64,000 nt of DNA from Flavobacterium gelidicaeli (GCF_013294005.1 NZ_JABSNK010000012.1:39871-103870), one strand, 5' to 3'; counted from the stretch's first letter, positions 35,320 to 44,341 are shown. Program-made: numbers and translations. Notes: generated from the sequence alone by a model not told the origin.

Positions 35320-35964
35320 CTATGAAGATACATATCCCTTTTTAATGGCATATTTAGTAAGCCCTGCTAAATTTCTAACGTTAAGTTTAGTGATAAGATT
35401 TTTACGGTAACTTTCAATAGTATGTTTACTTAAAAAGAGTTTATCAGCGATTTCCTGTGTTGTAAACTCCTCTGCTATTAGTGAGATCACTTCAATTTCA
35501 CGTTTTGTAAGTTTAATTTCTTGGTCTTTATTCTTTTCAAATTTATTTTGAAGGTAAATATCTTTTATTTCTTTCGAAAAATATTTCTCCCCTGCTAAAA
35601 TAGTTGCTATAGCCTCTAGAAATTCTTCCTTTTGAGCATTTTTTTGAAGATAACCATCTACATTGCTTTCTATCAGTTCATCAATAATTCCAGGTGTATT
35701 GTGCATACTAACTACTAGCGTTTTTATATCCTTAGCGGTTTCCTTTATCCATTTGTTGAGCATAATACCGTCTACTTCCGGCATAGTAACATCTGTAATT
35801 ACAAGGTCAATTTTTTCTTCTGTATTTATCGAAATATACTTTTGAACATGACCACCATGCTTTGCTGTATAAAGAATATTATAATTACTCTCTGTTTTAA
35901 GAATGCTTAATAAACCATCCAAAAACATTTTGTGGTCGTCAGCTATAATGAGATTATAGTTCAT
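35320..35964 (-). CDS. LuxR/NarL-type response regulator
   Basis: A 214-residue protein. The N-terminal receiver has acidic pocket residues in LIIADDHKMFLDGLL, the phospho-acceptor Asp in DLVITDVTMPEVDGIML, and a conserved switch Ser/Lys (VVSMHN, GYLQKNA). The C-terminal LuxR HTH reads LTKREIEVISLIAEEFTTQEIADKLFLSKHTIESYRKNL. It begins 3 bp after the TPR-kinase gene, so the two are co-translated and form a matched pair. The kinase belongs to the HisKA_3 type that typically partners with NarL-type regulators. The target genes are unknown; the palindrome at 35131 upstream of the next operon is a candidate site. Confidence 0.95.
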   Translation of the reverse strand: MNYNLIIADDHKMFLDGLLSILKTESNYNILYTAKHGGHVQKYISINTEEKIDLVITDVTMPEVDGIMLNKWIKETAKDIKTLVVSMHNTPGIIDELIESNVDGYLQKNAQKEEFLEAIATILAGEKYFSKEIKDIYLQNKFEKNKDQEIKLTKREIEVISLIAEEFTTQEIADKLFLSKHTIESYRKNLITKLNVRNLAGLTKYAIKKGYVSS

Positions 35965-35967
35965 GTG

Positions 35968-38067
35968 TTATGCTTTTAAAGGGATTTCTATATTGATGCT
36001 GGTTCCTCTCTCGAGTTTAGAATCGATATGTAATGTGCCATTATAATTTTCTACTCTATTTTTTATATTCGTTAAGCCTATGCCTAATGTTGTTTTAGAC
36101 AAATCAAACCCTACACCATCATCCTCATATACAAAGAAGATGCAATCATTTAAAAGATCGAACTGAATGTCTATGGTGGTGGCTTTAGCATATTTTAGGG
36201 TATTGGTTGTTAATTCTTGAAAAATTGAGAATAATTCGTTCTGCAGTACCTTGTCTAATGAATTAATATTTTTTTCGTCATAAAATGAAACATTTGTACT
36301 TAATTCACTAGCCTCTTCAACAGTATTCATGTATTCTTGAATTAAAAACACAAAATCGTTTTCTCTAATATTTTTAGGTAATAAATTATGTGATAAGTTC
36401 CTTACTTGCTCATAAGTATCGTCTAATTGTCTATAAATTAATTTTAGTTTATCAGGATGGTTAGATAGTTGGCTGAACTGTAATTTTATAGCGGCTAGGT
36501 TACCTCCTACACTATCATGCATTTCTTGTGCTATTTTTTTACGTTCTTGATCTTGCCCGCTAACAGCTGCTTTAATCAGCTTTAATTCTTGATCTTTTTT
36601 TAACGAATTCAGGCGTTGTTCATTAATTTCTTTTTCTTTTAAGTTTAGTAAACCTTGCGCTTGTAGTTTTTGATAATAAATAATTAAAAGAGCAATCGTG
36701 GTTACTAATAAAATGAAAAAAGCCACTAGAACAATGTATTTAATTGTCTTTTCTCTATCTAGCTCTAAGGCTTTTAAAACTTCTTTTTCTTTTAGTAGTG
36801 CAATTTCATTTTTACGTTTTTGAACGCCGTTTTGTAACAGCAGCACTTGATTTTCATTCTGTTTTGCAATTATGGCTTTTTGAAGTTTGTACTTTTCTAT
36901 ATCAATATCTTTATTCTTAATATTCAAAGTCTTATTAAGGTTTTCGATACTTAAAAATTTTATTTTTTTTTCTTTCTCAAAAGTTTCAAATTTAATTTCT
37001 AAACTATCAATCGCTCTTTCCTTTTGAGAACTAGCTATAGAATCCTTTATTTCATGATATCTAATTCCATAGATATAAGCACTATTAAAATCTTTTTTTC
37101 GAGCATAAATTTTCTCTAACATAAGATAACTATGCATCAAGATATCTAGCGCTCCCAATTTCATTGCTTTAGGAAAAGCGCTGGTAAATATCAATAAGGC
37201 GTCTCCGTCTCTATTTTCATTGTATAATAATGTTCCTATTTTATCTGTAGTCTTAAGTTCTAAACTATAGAACCTGTTTTTAAAACTTAACCTTTTTGCT
37301 TCATAATACGATAAAAGAGCTTTATCTATTTCATTATTATCCAAATAATTATCCCCTATATTATCAATAACACTTGCTAAAGCATATATTTTGTTAGCAT
37401 CCTTCTCACAAATTTCTTTGGCTTTTTGTAAATAATCATTTGATATCTTGTATTTTGAAAGAGAGGAATAGATTGAGCCTAAATTGATGTAGCTGCCTAA
37501 AATAATATCTTCATCCTTGGAGTATTTTATACATTTTTCAAAAATAGCTAAAGCTTCTTTATTCTTATTTAGTGCAATATAAGTACTTCCCAAACCATGT
37601 AAATGGGAATAATACAAGTTCATTTCTTTTAACTTTTCACTAAGTTCAGCGCCTTTAAGATGCCATTTTTTACTCTCATGATACAAACCTTTATTTTTAT
37701 TATTTAAGGCCAGCAGCTGGTAAGCTAATATAGTCAATCGGTTGCCTAAAGAATCGTTTACATTCCCTTTACGTGCAAGCGCTTGTTGGGTATAATAAAT
37801 AGAAGAGTCTATAGCTGCATATTTATTATGATAGTACGCTAGTAATAGATTAGTGTTTGTTAAAGCCTTATTTGTTTTGAACCTGTGTAAGGAAATATGG
37901 GCTTCCTTGTATGCTTTTTTATCAGACCCATTATTAAAATCGTAAAAGAGCGCATCGACTTTCTTATCTTCTCTTGCTATAGAAGTCGCCGTTTGTGCCA
38001 AACAAAGAGAACTGTAACACCAAAAAAAAAGTGTGAATATTTTTTTAAATTTAAAAAGCATGCGCAA
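35968..38067 (-). CDS. Sensor histidine kinase with periplasmic TPR domain (HisKA_3 type)
   Basis: A 699-residue sensor. A signal peptide (MRMLFKFKKIFTLFFWCYSSLCLAQ) precedes about 330 residues of tetratricopeptide repeats, visible as YYHNKYAAIDSSIYYTQQAL, LGSTYIALNKNKEALAIFEKCI and INLGSIYSSLSKYKISNDYLQKA. A coiled coil and one membrane helix (about 449-470, YIVLVAFFILLVTTIALLIIYY) follow. The HisKA_3 motif reads KIAQEMHDSVGGNLAAIKLQF, with the phospho-acceptor His. The HATPase region has VYEDDGVGFDLSKTTLGIGLTNIKNRVE. This is a typical Bacteroidota architecture. The likely input is a periplasmic signal, and the partner is the adjacent regulator. Confidence 0.95.
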   Translation of the reverse strand: MRMLFKFKKIFTLFFWCYSSLCLAQTATSIAREDKKVDALFYDFNNGSDKKAYKEAHISLHRFKTNKALTNTNLLLAYYHNKYAAIDSSIYYTQQALARKGNVNDSLGNRLTILAYQLLALNNKNKGLYHESKKWHLKGAELSEKLKEMNLYYSHLHGLGSTYIALNKNKEALAIFEKCIKYSKDEDIILGSYINLGSIYSSLSKYKISNDYLQKAKEICEKDANKIYALASVIDNIGDNYLDNNEIDKALLSYYEAKRLSFKNRFYSLELKTTDKIGTLLYNENRDGDALLIFTSAFPKAMKLGALDILMHSYLMLEKIYARKKDFNSAYIYGIRYHEIKDSIASSQKERAIDSLEIKFETFEKEKKIKFLSIENLNKTLNIKNKDIDIEKYKLQKAIIAKQNENQVLLLQNGVQKRKNEIALLKEKEVLKALELDREKTIKYIVLVAFFILLVTTIALLIIYYQKLQAQGLLNLKEKEINEQRLNSLKKDQELKLIKAAVSGQDQERKKIAQEMHDSVGGNLAAIKLQFSQLSNHPDKLKLIYRQLDDTYEQVRNLSHNLLPKNIRENDFVFLIQEYMNTVEEASELSTNVSFYDEKNINSLDKVLQNELFSIFQELTTNTLKYAKATTIDIQFDLLNDCIFFVYEDDGVGFDLSKTTLGIGLTNIKNRVENYNGTLHIDSKLERGTSINIEIPLKA

Positions 38068-38176
38068 ATGTAAGAATTGTAGAAGCGATAACCACCCCCG
38101 AAAACAGTGATTTACTATTTTAAAAAAGTAAAATTAATTATGGCCAAACCATAAGATGCAAACCTTAAAGATTATT

Positions 38177-38626
38177 TTAAACAGCAGTAGTGCTTAATTT
38201 TTCAATAAGAGTTAGTAATTCTTGGGGTTTTCGGGTTGCAATAATTATCGTTTTACCATTTAATAACACTATTTCAATACCGTATTTAATTGTAGAGATC
38301 TTGTTACTGTTGTAATATTTGTAAAGAGCTAAAAATTTAGTTTCAAAAAAGACTTCGAATTCAATTAATTTGAAAGACTTAATCTGTTTTAATATGATAT
38401 TTTGATTGCTCTTTATAAGGTTACTATGTTTTATTTTATCCAAATCTACTTTAGTGTCAATTGCCTTAAATGCAACATACCTCATAAAAGTTAGAACTAT
38501 AATGCCGTAAATTGACGACCAATATAATTCAGGTTTGAATAAAATGGGTACTAAAAAAATCAAATAATGATACCATTTAATACCATATTCTAATTCTTTG
38601 AAAACTATTGTATCTTTTTTATTCAT
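38177..38626 (-). CDS. Small membrane protein with two helices and a PH-like tail
   Basis: A 149-residue protein with two helices (about residues 20-32 and 36-50, KWYHYLIFLVPILF and YWSSIYGIIVLTFM) and a soluble tail built of short alternating strands (KQIKSFKLIEFEVF, TIKYGIEIVLLNGKTIIIATRKP). It ends with a helix, LLTLIEKLSTT. This layout is like membrane-anchored PH-domain proteins, but I cannot assign a family. It sits at the edge of a region of small hypothetical genes on the minus strand. Confidence 0.7.
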   Translation of the reverse strand: MNKKDTIVFKELEYGIKWYHYLIFLVPILFKPELYWSSIYGIIVLTFMRYVAFKAIDTKVDLDKIKHSNLIKSNQNIILKQIKSFKLIEFEVFFETKFLALYKYYNSNKISTIKYGIEIVLLNGKTIIIATRKPQELLTLIEKLSTTAV

Positions 38627-38696
38627 TTATAATGCCTTATCTTTTACTAGATTAATCAATTCGTTAAATGTTATCAATCTAAAAAAAATTATTAAT

Positions 38697-39260
38697 TTAA
38701 GTAAATTTCTTTTTTTGTTTCACACTATAAATCACTGCGAAAACTAATCCTATAAGTCCTCCTAAATAGCTAAAATTATGCATTGATCCCACCATAATAA
38801 AATGATTCACATCAAGTACATTTTCAGGTAAATTCCAATCAGCTAAATTGTCATTTATAAAGAGTTTCCCAAAACCCAAACCAACAATTCCAGTAATTAA
38901 TGCAATAGCAATTGTTAAACAAAAAGCCTTGATAGTTACTATAAACATCACTTTCCCGTTTTTGTGAATTAGCCCTAGAAAACCCAGAAATAAACCTATA
39001 ATCATCCCAACCCACCAAGTTGCTAAGAAACCTACAATTGCTGCTCCTAGTCTTGGATTATCAAGTTGAATTTCTGGATTCATATCTGTCCCAATATTTT
39101 GTGCCATACCCCAACTGTCAATTCCAAATTGAATAAATTTGAATTTTGTATAATATTCACTAGAAACCGAATACGTTATTTGGTCATGAATCATACCATA
39201 AAACCCACCTAAAAGCGGTGCAATAATTAAAATTAATAGTAATGCTATAAATTTATTCAT
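38697..39260 (-). CDS. Conserved membrane protein of unknown function, four helices
   Basis: A 187-residue protein with hydrophobic segments near residues 1-23, 70-100, 108-133 and 155-180, and a periplasmic loop containing ISYSxSSEYYTKFKFIQFGI-like sequence (here the segment HDQITYSVSSEYYTKFKF). Related proteins exist in several bacterial groups without an assigned role. Spacing to the neighbouring lipoprotein gene is 63 bp on the same strand. I found no functional motif. Confidence 0.75.
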   Translation of the reverse strand: MNKFIALLLILIIAPLLGGFYGMIHDQITYSVSSEYYTKFKFIQFGIDSWGMAQNIGTDMNPEIQLDNPRLGAAIVGFLATWWVGMIIGLFLGFLGLIHKNGKVMFIVTIKAFCLTIAIALITGIVGLGFGKLFINDNLADWNLPENVLDVNHFIMVGSMHNFSYLGGLIGLVFAVIYSVKQKKKFT

Positions 39261-39322
39261 TTAAAAATTAATTATATAAAATGCTAGCTATTCAAATAGT
39301 GGTTGCATTGTAAAGCTTGTTA

Positions 39323-39931
39323 CTAATTAGGTGTTTTTTCTAATATTTTTCTATTGAGTTGCTCCTGTTTAACAATTACTTTTTGAAAATCTTTATTTTT
39401 AGGCAAATTATCCTCTTGAAATTTTTCAATTATGGGAATCGTTAAAAGCAATTTTAAAATAGTATGATTGTCATTGATACTTTTTTGGTTGTTTGCTATT
39501 TTTTCTACGAGACGATTAAGTTCTTTTGATTGCTGATCGTATTTATCTGAACTTAGTTTTATAATCTCTAAAATTTTAATTTGAGTTACACTATCTTTAA
39601 TTTGATTTGCTAAGAACGTTGCGTCTTCATAAAAATGCTGTGACTTTTCATTATAATTATAAAAAATATTTTGCGTTTTATTCGCCTCAGTTGCAAAGTT
39701 ATTAAGCTCCGTTTCTAAACTATTTAATTCTGGTTTTTTTTCAACAAGTTCTTGATATAATGCATCTACTAAATTCCCGCCAGGTTTAGAAAACCTAGCT
39801 AAACTTGATTTTTCTTGCAGTGCAACAGGATTTTGATCTTCGACTATAATATTTTCATTATTCCCATTATTGCAGGAAATCATAAATATTGCACTAAAAA
39901 CAGTCAAGAATCTCATCATATAAATTTTCAT
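39323..39931 (-). CDS. Lipoprotein with long coiled coil
   Basis: A 202-residue protein. The lipoprotein signal is MKIYMMRFLTVFSAIFMISC, with the lipobox Cys at 20, followed by an Asn-rich linker (NNGNNEN). The rest is predicted helical with heptad-like patterns (VEKKPELNSLETELNNFATEA, DKYDQQSKELNRLVEKIANNQK). No catalytic motif is seen. It is likely anchored in the outer membrane. The family was not recognised. The 216-bp gap upstream (39932-40147) has no supported feature. Confidence 0.75.
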   Translation of the reverse strand: MKIYMMRFLTVFSAIFMISCNNGNNENIIVEDQNPVALQEKSSLARFSKPGGNLVDALYQELVEKKPELNSLETELNNFATEANKTQNIFYNYNEKSQHFYEDATFLANQIKDSVTQIKILEIIKLSSDKYDQQSKELNRLVEKIANNQKSINDNHTILKLLLTIPIIEKFQEDNLPKNKDFQKVIVKQEQLNRKILEKTPN

Positions 39932-40147
39932 AAATAGTTATTTTTATTTGCAAGTTATTAAAATTACTGGCGCTAAAGTTTGAATCGAAATCCGTATTAA
40001 ATCATTTATTTTTGGAAAGTTATTTTTATTGTATTTATTTAAATAGATGTGAATTCATAAAGATTGAGCTTTCTGGTTGACAGAAAAATGATTTTAAAGC
40101 TCAATACCACTAAACTCAACCTACTTTGAGATGGCTTTTAACGTTAA

Positions 40148-40705
40148 TTAGTCAACGATATTTTTATAATTCTGTTCTTCTAATTTTCCAAATCGATAAT
40201 AAATTCTAAGTTCCTCAGAAAACATTTTTATATTTTTGGTTTCAGTTTGAAGAAAAAAATATTTTTTATAACCTCCATCTTTTCTATATATCTCGATATA
40301 ATTTTTAACGCCATTAGATTTTTTACGTTCCCAAACTCTGGTATTTCCACTAAATTTTCCGCGGAAATTATCACTAAGAATATTTATTTTTTCAATTTCG
40401 TAAATTGTAAAAACATCTAAGTCACAAGTTATTTTTTCCGAATCTATAACTAAAAACCCACTTAATTTTCCATTAGCACACTCGTATTTAAAAAAGTTAC
40501 TTATGATGAAATAAAGAGAATATAAAAAAGCAATTATCACAGCAAAAACACTCCATGAACCAAAATCTTCTTCATATACAGGAAATATTGATTTTACAAA
40601 ATTAAACATAAAAAGTAGTGACCATAAAACCAATGCAATTAATAAACTACTATCCATTTCAAATGAGTTTTTCGGCTTATATATTTGTAGTTTATTTTCC
40701 ATCAT
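40148..40705 (-). CDS. Membrane protein with two helices and a PH-like C-terminal half
   Basis: A 185-residue protein with two hydrophobic helices (about 20-42 and 50-72), then a soluble part with alternating strands (GKLSGFLVIDSEKITCDLDVFTIYEIEKINIL, YIEIYRKDGGYKKYFFLQTE). It shares its general layout with the 38177 gene, but I see no close sequence match. It begins with MMENK at an ATGATGGAAAATAA junction, where a short upstream ORF ends, so it may be translationally coupled to it. Function unknown. Confidence 0.7.
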   Translation of the reverse strand: MMENKLQIYKPKNSFEMDSSLLIALVLWSLLFMFNFVKSIFPVYEEDFGSWSVFAVIIAFLYSLYFIISNFFKYECANGKLSGFLVIDSEKITCDLDVFTIYEIEKINILSDNFRGKFSGNTRVWERKKSNGVKNYIEIYRKDGGYKKYFFLQTETKNIKMFSEELRIYYRFGKLEEQNYKNIVD

Positions 40706-40787
40706 TTTGTAAATTTTTATTACTCAGTTGGTGCATTAGTGCTAACATTTTAGCTGCTCCAAGAAGTGGCGTCTGGATTGCGTTCAT
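40692..40787 (-). pseudogene. Short ORF, possible gene remnant, overlapping the next gene start
   Basis: A 31-codon ORF (MNAIQTPLLGAAKMLALMHQ...) ends with TAA in the ATGATGGAAAATAA junction of the next gene. The same frame is open without an ATG back to about 40880, which suggests the tail of a longer, degraded gene rather than an intact small protein. It could also be a leader peptide. Confidence 0.3.
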
Positions 40788-40883
40788 AATCTTAGCAAAG
40801 ATTTTTTGGCTGAAATAATATTTCTTGCAAAGGATAAGTAATAACTTATTTAGCAAACAGGCAGTATTATAAATACGTTGATT

Positions 40884-41141
40884 TTAATTAGTTAATTCGT
40901 AAAACGGCTCTTTATGCTCAAATGTTTCAAAATTTTCATTTTCAAAAAACAATATAAACGAACCTCCCCATACTTTCTTGGGCTTTAAGTATTTGTTCTA
41001 ATTCGGTATTTAATGCTTGCATTTCCACTAATTTTAATGCTTCCTTTTAAGTAAACCATTTATATTCTATTTCCTTGTCTGGCGATTGTACTATTTCTCC
41101 AGCTATATCAAAACAGCTGTTGATGGCTGGCTTTTTCGTTG
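40884..41141 (-). pseudogene. Degraded small gene with an internal stop and a frameshift
   Basis: Reading the minus strand gives KKPAINSCFDIAGEIVQSP, then EIEYKWFT, a TAA stop at 41047-41049, and the same frame continues KEALKLVEMQALNTELEQI. Near 40975 the sense passes to another frame as VWGGSFILFFENENFETF, ending ...PFYELTN with TAA at 40884. The three parts look like one continuous protein, so a gene with at least two disabling changes lay here. I cannot name the family. Confidence 0.5.
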
Positions 41142-41522
41142 TTATTTTCCGTGTGTTAATTTAATTATTTGTCCATTTGTTGAGTCTGAAATGATTAAAA
41201 ATGTTCCGCCAAACATATTTTGTGGAAGTGTTCCATTTAAAACCCAATAATTGTCTATTTGGTTTATTTCGTAAGGTCTTTGTTTGATTATGTTGTCTTT
41301 TCCGTAAATTTTAAATAGAATTGTTTCAGCAATTATTACCGCTGTTTCTTTGTCTGGAATAACTGTGTCAACTAAAATTTGCTTTTTCTTTTTGTTAGAA
41401 AGTGCCTCTTTTAGTTCGCTTTTTGCATATTCAACGCCAAATTGCGTTCTGTCACTTTTAGTTTGCCCACAAGAATTCAGACTTATGAAAATTAAACCAA
41501 TAAAAACGATTTTGAAATTCAT
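41142..41522 (-). CDS. NTF2-fold immunity-like lipoprotein (YbbC/YhhH-like)
   Basis: A 126-residue protein with lipoprotein signal MNFKIVFIGLIFISLNSCGQ (Cys 18). The body has the pattern ETAVIIAETILFKIYGKDNI, then QRPYEINQIDNYWVLNGTL and GGTFLIISDSTNGQIIKLTHGK. These match the 'NTF2 fold immunity protein' family found beside polymorphic toxins such as Rhs. No toxin gene is present next to it. It lies between a broken gene and another immunity-like gene in a run of small minus-strand ORFs, so it is perhaps an orphan immunity gene. Confidence 0.75.
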   Translation of the reverse strand: MNFKIVFIGLIFISLNSCGQTKSDRTQFGVEYAKSELKEALSNKKKKQILVDTVIPDKETAVIIAETILFKIYGKDNIIKQRPYEINQIDNYWVLNGTLPQNMFGGTFLIISDSTNGQIIKLTHGK

Positions 41523-41537
41523 ATTTTCCTTAATTAA

Positions 41538-41981
41538 TTAATTATTTCGACCAAAAAGCGTTGCTTTTCCTTCTTGATTTTCTGCAATTTGAATTAATTC
41601 TTTTTGAAAATTGTCAATTGCTGATGGTTCAATAATTATTTCAAGTTTCAGCTTATCTTTTTCTTCACATCTGTATTCAGTAGAAACATTTTCTTCAAGA
41701 TTTAATTCAACTCCTAAATGTCCTGCATTGTCAATGCAATGATATTGCATTGAGAAGTATGCGTAACTATCTTTCTTTCCCATTTCGTAAAATAATTTTG
41801 AATCATTTTTAGGGAACTCAAATAATGATTTGGCAAAACCTTTTAAAGATTCGCTTGTTTCATAAACTTCAGTAATACCAAAATAGCGACCATTTGAAGC
41901 AATTACTCGAAATTCAAACATATCTTCATCTTTCCAAATAACTTCTAATTCCAAATATGATTTTCTGTTATTTAACTCCAT
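41538..41981 (-). CDS. Hypothetical protein, possibly immunity-like
   Basis: A 147-residue cytoplasmic protein with a beta-rich N-terminal part (KSYLELEVIWKDEDMFEFRVIASNGRYFGITEVYET) and a second sheet region (LGVELNLEEN, KLKLEIIIEPSAIDNF), ending in a helix. This outline resembles WapI/DUF6228-like immunity proteins, but I see no decisive motif. It lies 15 bp upstream of the NTF2-fold immunity-like gene on the same strand. No toxin is visible. Confidence 0.6.
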   Translation of the reverse strand: MELNNRKSYLELEVIWKDEDMFEFRVIASNGRYFGITEVYETSESLKGFAKSLFEFPKNDSKLFYEMGKKDSYAYFSMQYHCIDNAGHLGVELNLEENVSTEYRCEEKDKLKLEIIIEPSAIDNFQKELIQIAENQEGKATLFGRNN

Positions 41982-42091
41982 TTTTGTTTTTAATTACTGA
42001 TTATCAGTTGTTTAATATAAGATTACCACCGACTAATACACAACATCAAATATAAACAACATAACTTACATTTTTCTATTTTCGTATTTAT

Positions 42092-42130
42092 AAAAAAACC
42101 GCCTTGAAATCATCAAGGCGGCTTTTTTTT
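42092..42130. terminator. Bidirectional terminator after the APC permease gene
   Basis: CCGCCTTGA (42099-42107) pairs with TCAAGGCGG (42113-42121), with an A7 run before and a T8 run after. Confidence 0.85.
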
Positions 42131-42140
42131 ATGTTATTTA

Positions 42141-44072
42141 TTACGCTTCGGTAAAATTCAATTTACTATTTTTTCGGCTAAAGCTAAAGTAAATCACTAA
42201 ACCTATCAGCAACCAAATCGTAAAATAAATCCAGTTCCAAACACTTAATTCGGCCATCATGTACAAGCAACTTACCAATCCTAATAACGGAATCAAAGAT
42301 AAATTTTGACGGAAAGACCAAACCGTTAATCCAATCAAAACCAATAAGAAAATCCACATTGGTATTTTATGCTTGAACAAACTAAAACCGCTTTCATACT
42401 TCAATTCTTTTGCGATAGGCAAACCAGCAACCACTTCGGCATACTTAGCGTCATTTTGTTGGTATTGGATCAGTAAGTTTTCTAAATCTGGTGTTCCAGC
42501 AGCCTTATTTTTACTATCAATTGTTATTAGGTAATCATACACTTTTTTAGATTCCTCCTTATTCAAAGAGGTAATAATAGCTGTAGCAGTATTGATTTTA
42601 GTTTCGTTAGTTATAAAACCCATTGTAGCTTTGTGATTGTAATTAAAGGCATAAAATAAACCTGCCGCTAACATAAAAGGCACTACATATTTAGAGTTTA
42701 CATAAGGTGTTTTGAATTTTCCTCTTGGAATATTAGGCTTGTTTTGTAATACCAATACCCCTGCACAAACTAGTACAAAGGCAAACAAAGTCCCAATACT
42801 ACATAAATCAGTTACCATTGTTAAGTTCAAAAACAATGCGGGAATAGCCACTACAAAACCGGTAACAATAGTTGCGTATGAAGGTGTTTTGTATTTTGGG
42901 TGAATTTTAGAAAAACGTTTTGGCAACAAGCCATCACGACTCATACTCATCCAAATTCTAGGTTGTCCCATTTGGAAAACAAGTAAAACGCTCGCCATAG
43001 CAATCACAGCACTAACCGCAATAATTCCCGACATCCATTTCAAATCTAATTTGGCAAAAACAAACGCTAATGGATCTCCTACATCTAGCAAACTATAATT
43101 AACCATTCCGGTTAAAACTAAAGCGATAATTACATATAAAATGGTGCAAATGATAATGGCCCACATCATTCCGCGAGGTAAATCGCGTTGTGGATCTTTA
43201 CATTCTTCGGCTGTGGTAGAAATAGCATCAAAACCAATGTAGGCAAAAAACACTGCTGACACTCCTTTAAGCACACCACTAACCCCGTTTGGAGCAAAAG
43301 GGCTCCAGTTATCAGTATCAACGTAAAAAACGCCTACTGCAATCACTAATAAAATGATACAGAGTTTTACAACAACCATCATGTTACTAGCATTACGTGA
43401 TTCTTTCATCCCGCGATACACTAGAGCAGTGATCAAAATAATAATAAAAAGTGCGGGTAAATCAGCCACTAAATGAAAAGAACCTATAGTAGGTGAAGTG
43501 GTCCAAGCAGTGTAAGCCGCTTTTAATGCACCACTTAAATTCTCGTATGATTTTCCGCTTTGCATTAATGCCGTAGCGTCTTTAAATCCATTTGATGCGG
43601 TAAGGTAATCCATCTGGATCCATTGCGGGAGATGTATGCCGCCGCTCTCTAAAAGTCCCGTAAAATAGTCACTCCAGGAAATGGCTACGGTGATATTCCC
43701 AATGGCGTATTCCATAATCAACGCCCAACCTATAATCCATGCTACTAATTCTCCAAATGCCACATACGAATACGTATACGCACTTCCTGAAACCGGCACC
43801 ATAGAGGCAAATTCGGCGTAAGCAAAAGCAGCAAAACTACAGGCTAATGCCGTAAATAAAAACAGAAAAATGACAGCAGGACCTCCATCGGCACTTGCTT
43901 TTCCTATGGTACTAAAAATTCCCGCTCCTACAATGGCAGCAATACCAAAAGCAGTTAAATCCCTGGCGGTTAAATGTCTTCCTAATGCTTCATGTCCGTC
44001 AGCTTCATTTTTTTCTACTTGCTTTAATATGTCTTGGACTGTTTTTTTTCTAAACAAACTCGAAACTGCCAT
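42141..44072 (-). CDS. APC-family amino acid permease with a soluble insertion
   Basis: A 643-residue transporter from the ATG at 44072 (MAVSSLFRKKTVQDILKQVEKN), chosen because the upstream in-frame extension to 44177 is not permease-like. The first membrane helix shows LTAFGIAAIVGAGIFSTIGKA, the Gly-rich substrate loop of APC carriers. About 12 to 14 helices are present. Between the late helices is a hydrophilic insert of some 95 residues (ITSLNKEESKKVYDYLITID...QQNDAKYAEVVAGLPIAKE), unusual for the family. It imports amino acids. The terminator at 42092-42130 ends it; the following minus-strand genes are separate. Confidence 0.92.
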   Translation of the reverse strand: MAVSSLFRKKTVQDILKQVEKNEADGHEALGRHLTARDLTAFGIAAIVGAGIFSTIGKASADGGPAVIFLFLFTALACSFAAFAYAEFASMVPVSGSAYTYSYVAFGELVAWIIGWALIMEYAIGNITVAISWSDYFTGLLESGGIHLPQWIQMDYLTASNGFKDATALMQSGKSYENLSGALKAAYTAWTTSPTIGSFHLVADLPALFIIILITALVYRGMKESRNASNMMVVVKLCIILLVIAVGVFYVDTDNWSPFAPNGVSGVLKGVSAVFFAYIGFDAISTTAEECKDPQRDLPRGMMWAIIICTILYVIIALVLTGMVNYSLLDVGDPLAFVFAKLDLKWMSGIIAVSAVIAMASVLLVFQMGQPRIWMSMSRDGLLPKRFSKIHPKYKTPSYATIVTGFVVAIPALFLNLTMVTDLCSIGTLFAFVLVCAGVLVLQNKPNIPRGKFKTPYVNSKYVVPFMLAAGLFYAFNYNHKATMGFITNETKINTATAIITSLNKEESKKVYDYLITIDSKNKAAGTPDLENLLIQYQQNDAKYAEVVAGLPIAKELKYESGFSLFKHKIPMWIFLLVLIGLTVWSFRQNLSLIPLLGLVSCLYMMAELSVWNWIYFTIWLLIGLVIYFSFSRKNSKLNFTEA

Positions 44073-44224
44073 AATCAGGAAATTATTAGTATAAATTAAT
44101 ATATCATAAAAAGCAGGTCTTTTTCTTGTAGATACTGCACCTTTATTTAAGAATCCAAATGTATAAAACAAATTCAATTCTCAATGATTTGCACTTATTT
44201 TTTTATTGAAATACTTAATTAAGT

Positions 44225-44258
44225 CAAATTTACTTTTAAGTTAATTATAAAAGTCAAA
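44225..44258 (-). promoter_or_regulatory. Candidate Bacteroidota promoter for the amino acid permease
   Basis: On the minus strand, TTTG (44258-44255) is followed after 22 nt by TAAATTTG (44232-44225), fitting the TTTG / TAnnTTTG pattern in both boxes. It would give a 5' leader of about 150 nt before the 44072 start. AAGTCAAAT is repeated at 44221 and 44251. Confidence 0.5.
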
Positions 44259-44341
44259 TAGTTATTTTAAAAACTTCTTCAGAAACAATTAAAACCATCC
44301 TCCATTAGGCAATAATTCTTTTTTAACACCTAATTTTACTT

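Noticed and set aside
38177..41981. Defence system in the small-gene island
   Set aside because: No nuclease, helicase, reverse transcriptase, CBASS or toxin motif is seen; only immunity-like and membrane proteins.
44073..44177. 35-residue N-terminal extension of the APC permease
   Set aside because: The sequence is not permease-like and MAVSSLFRKK is a better start, but the extension cannot be excluded entirely.
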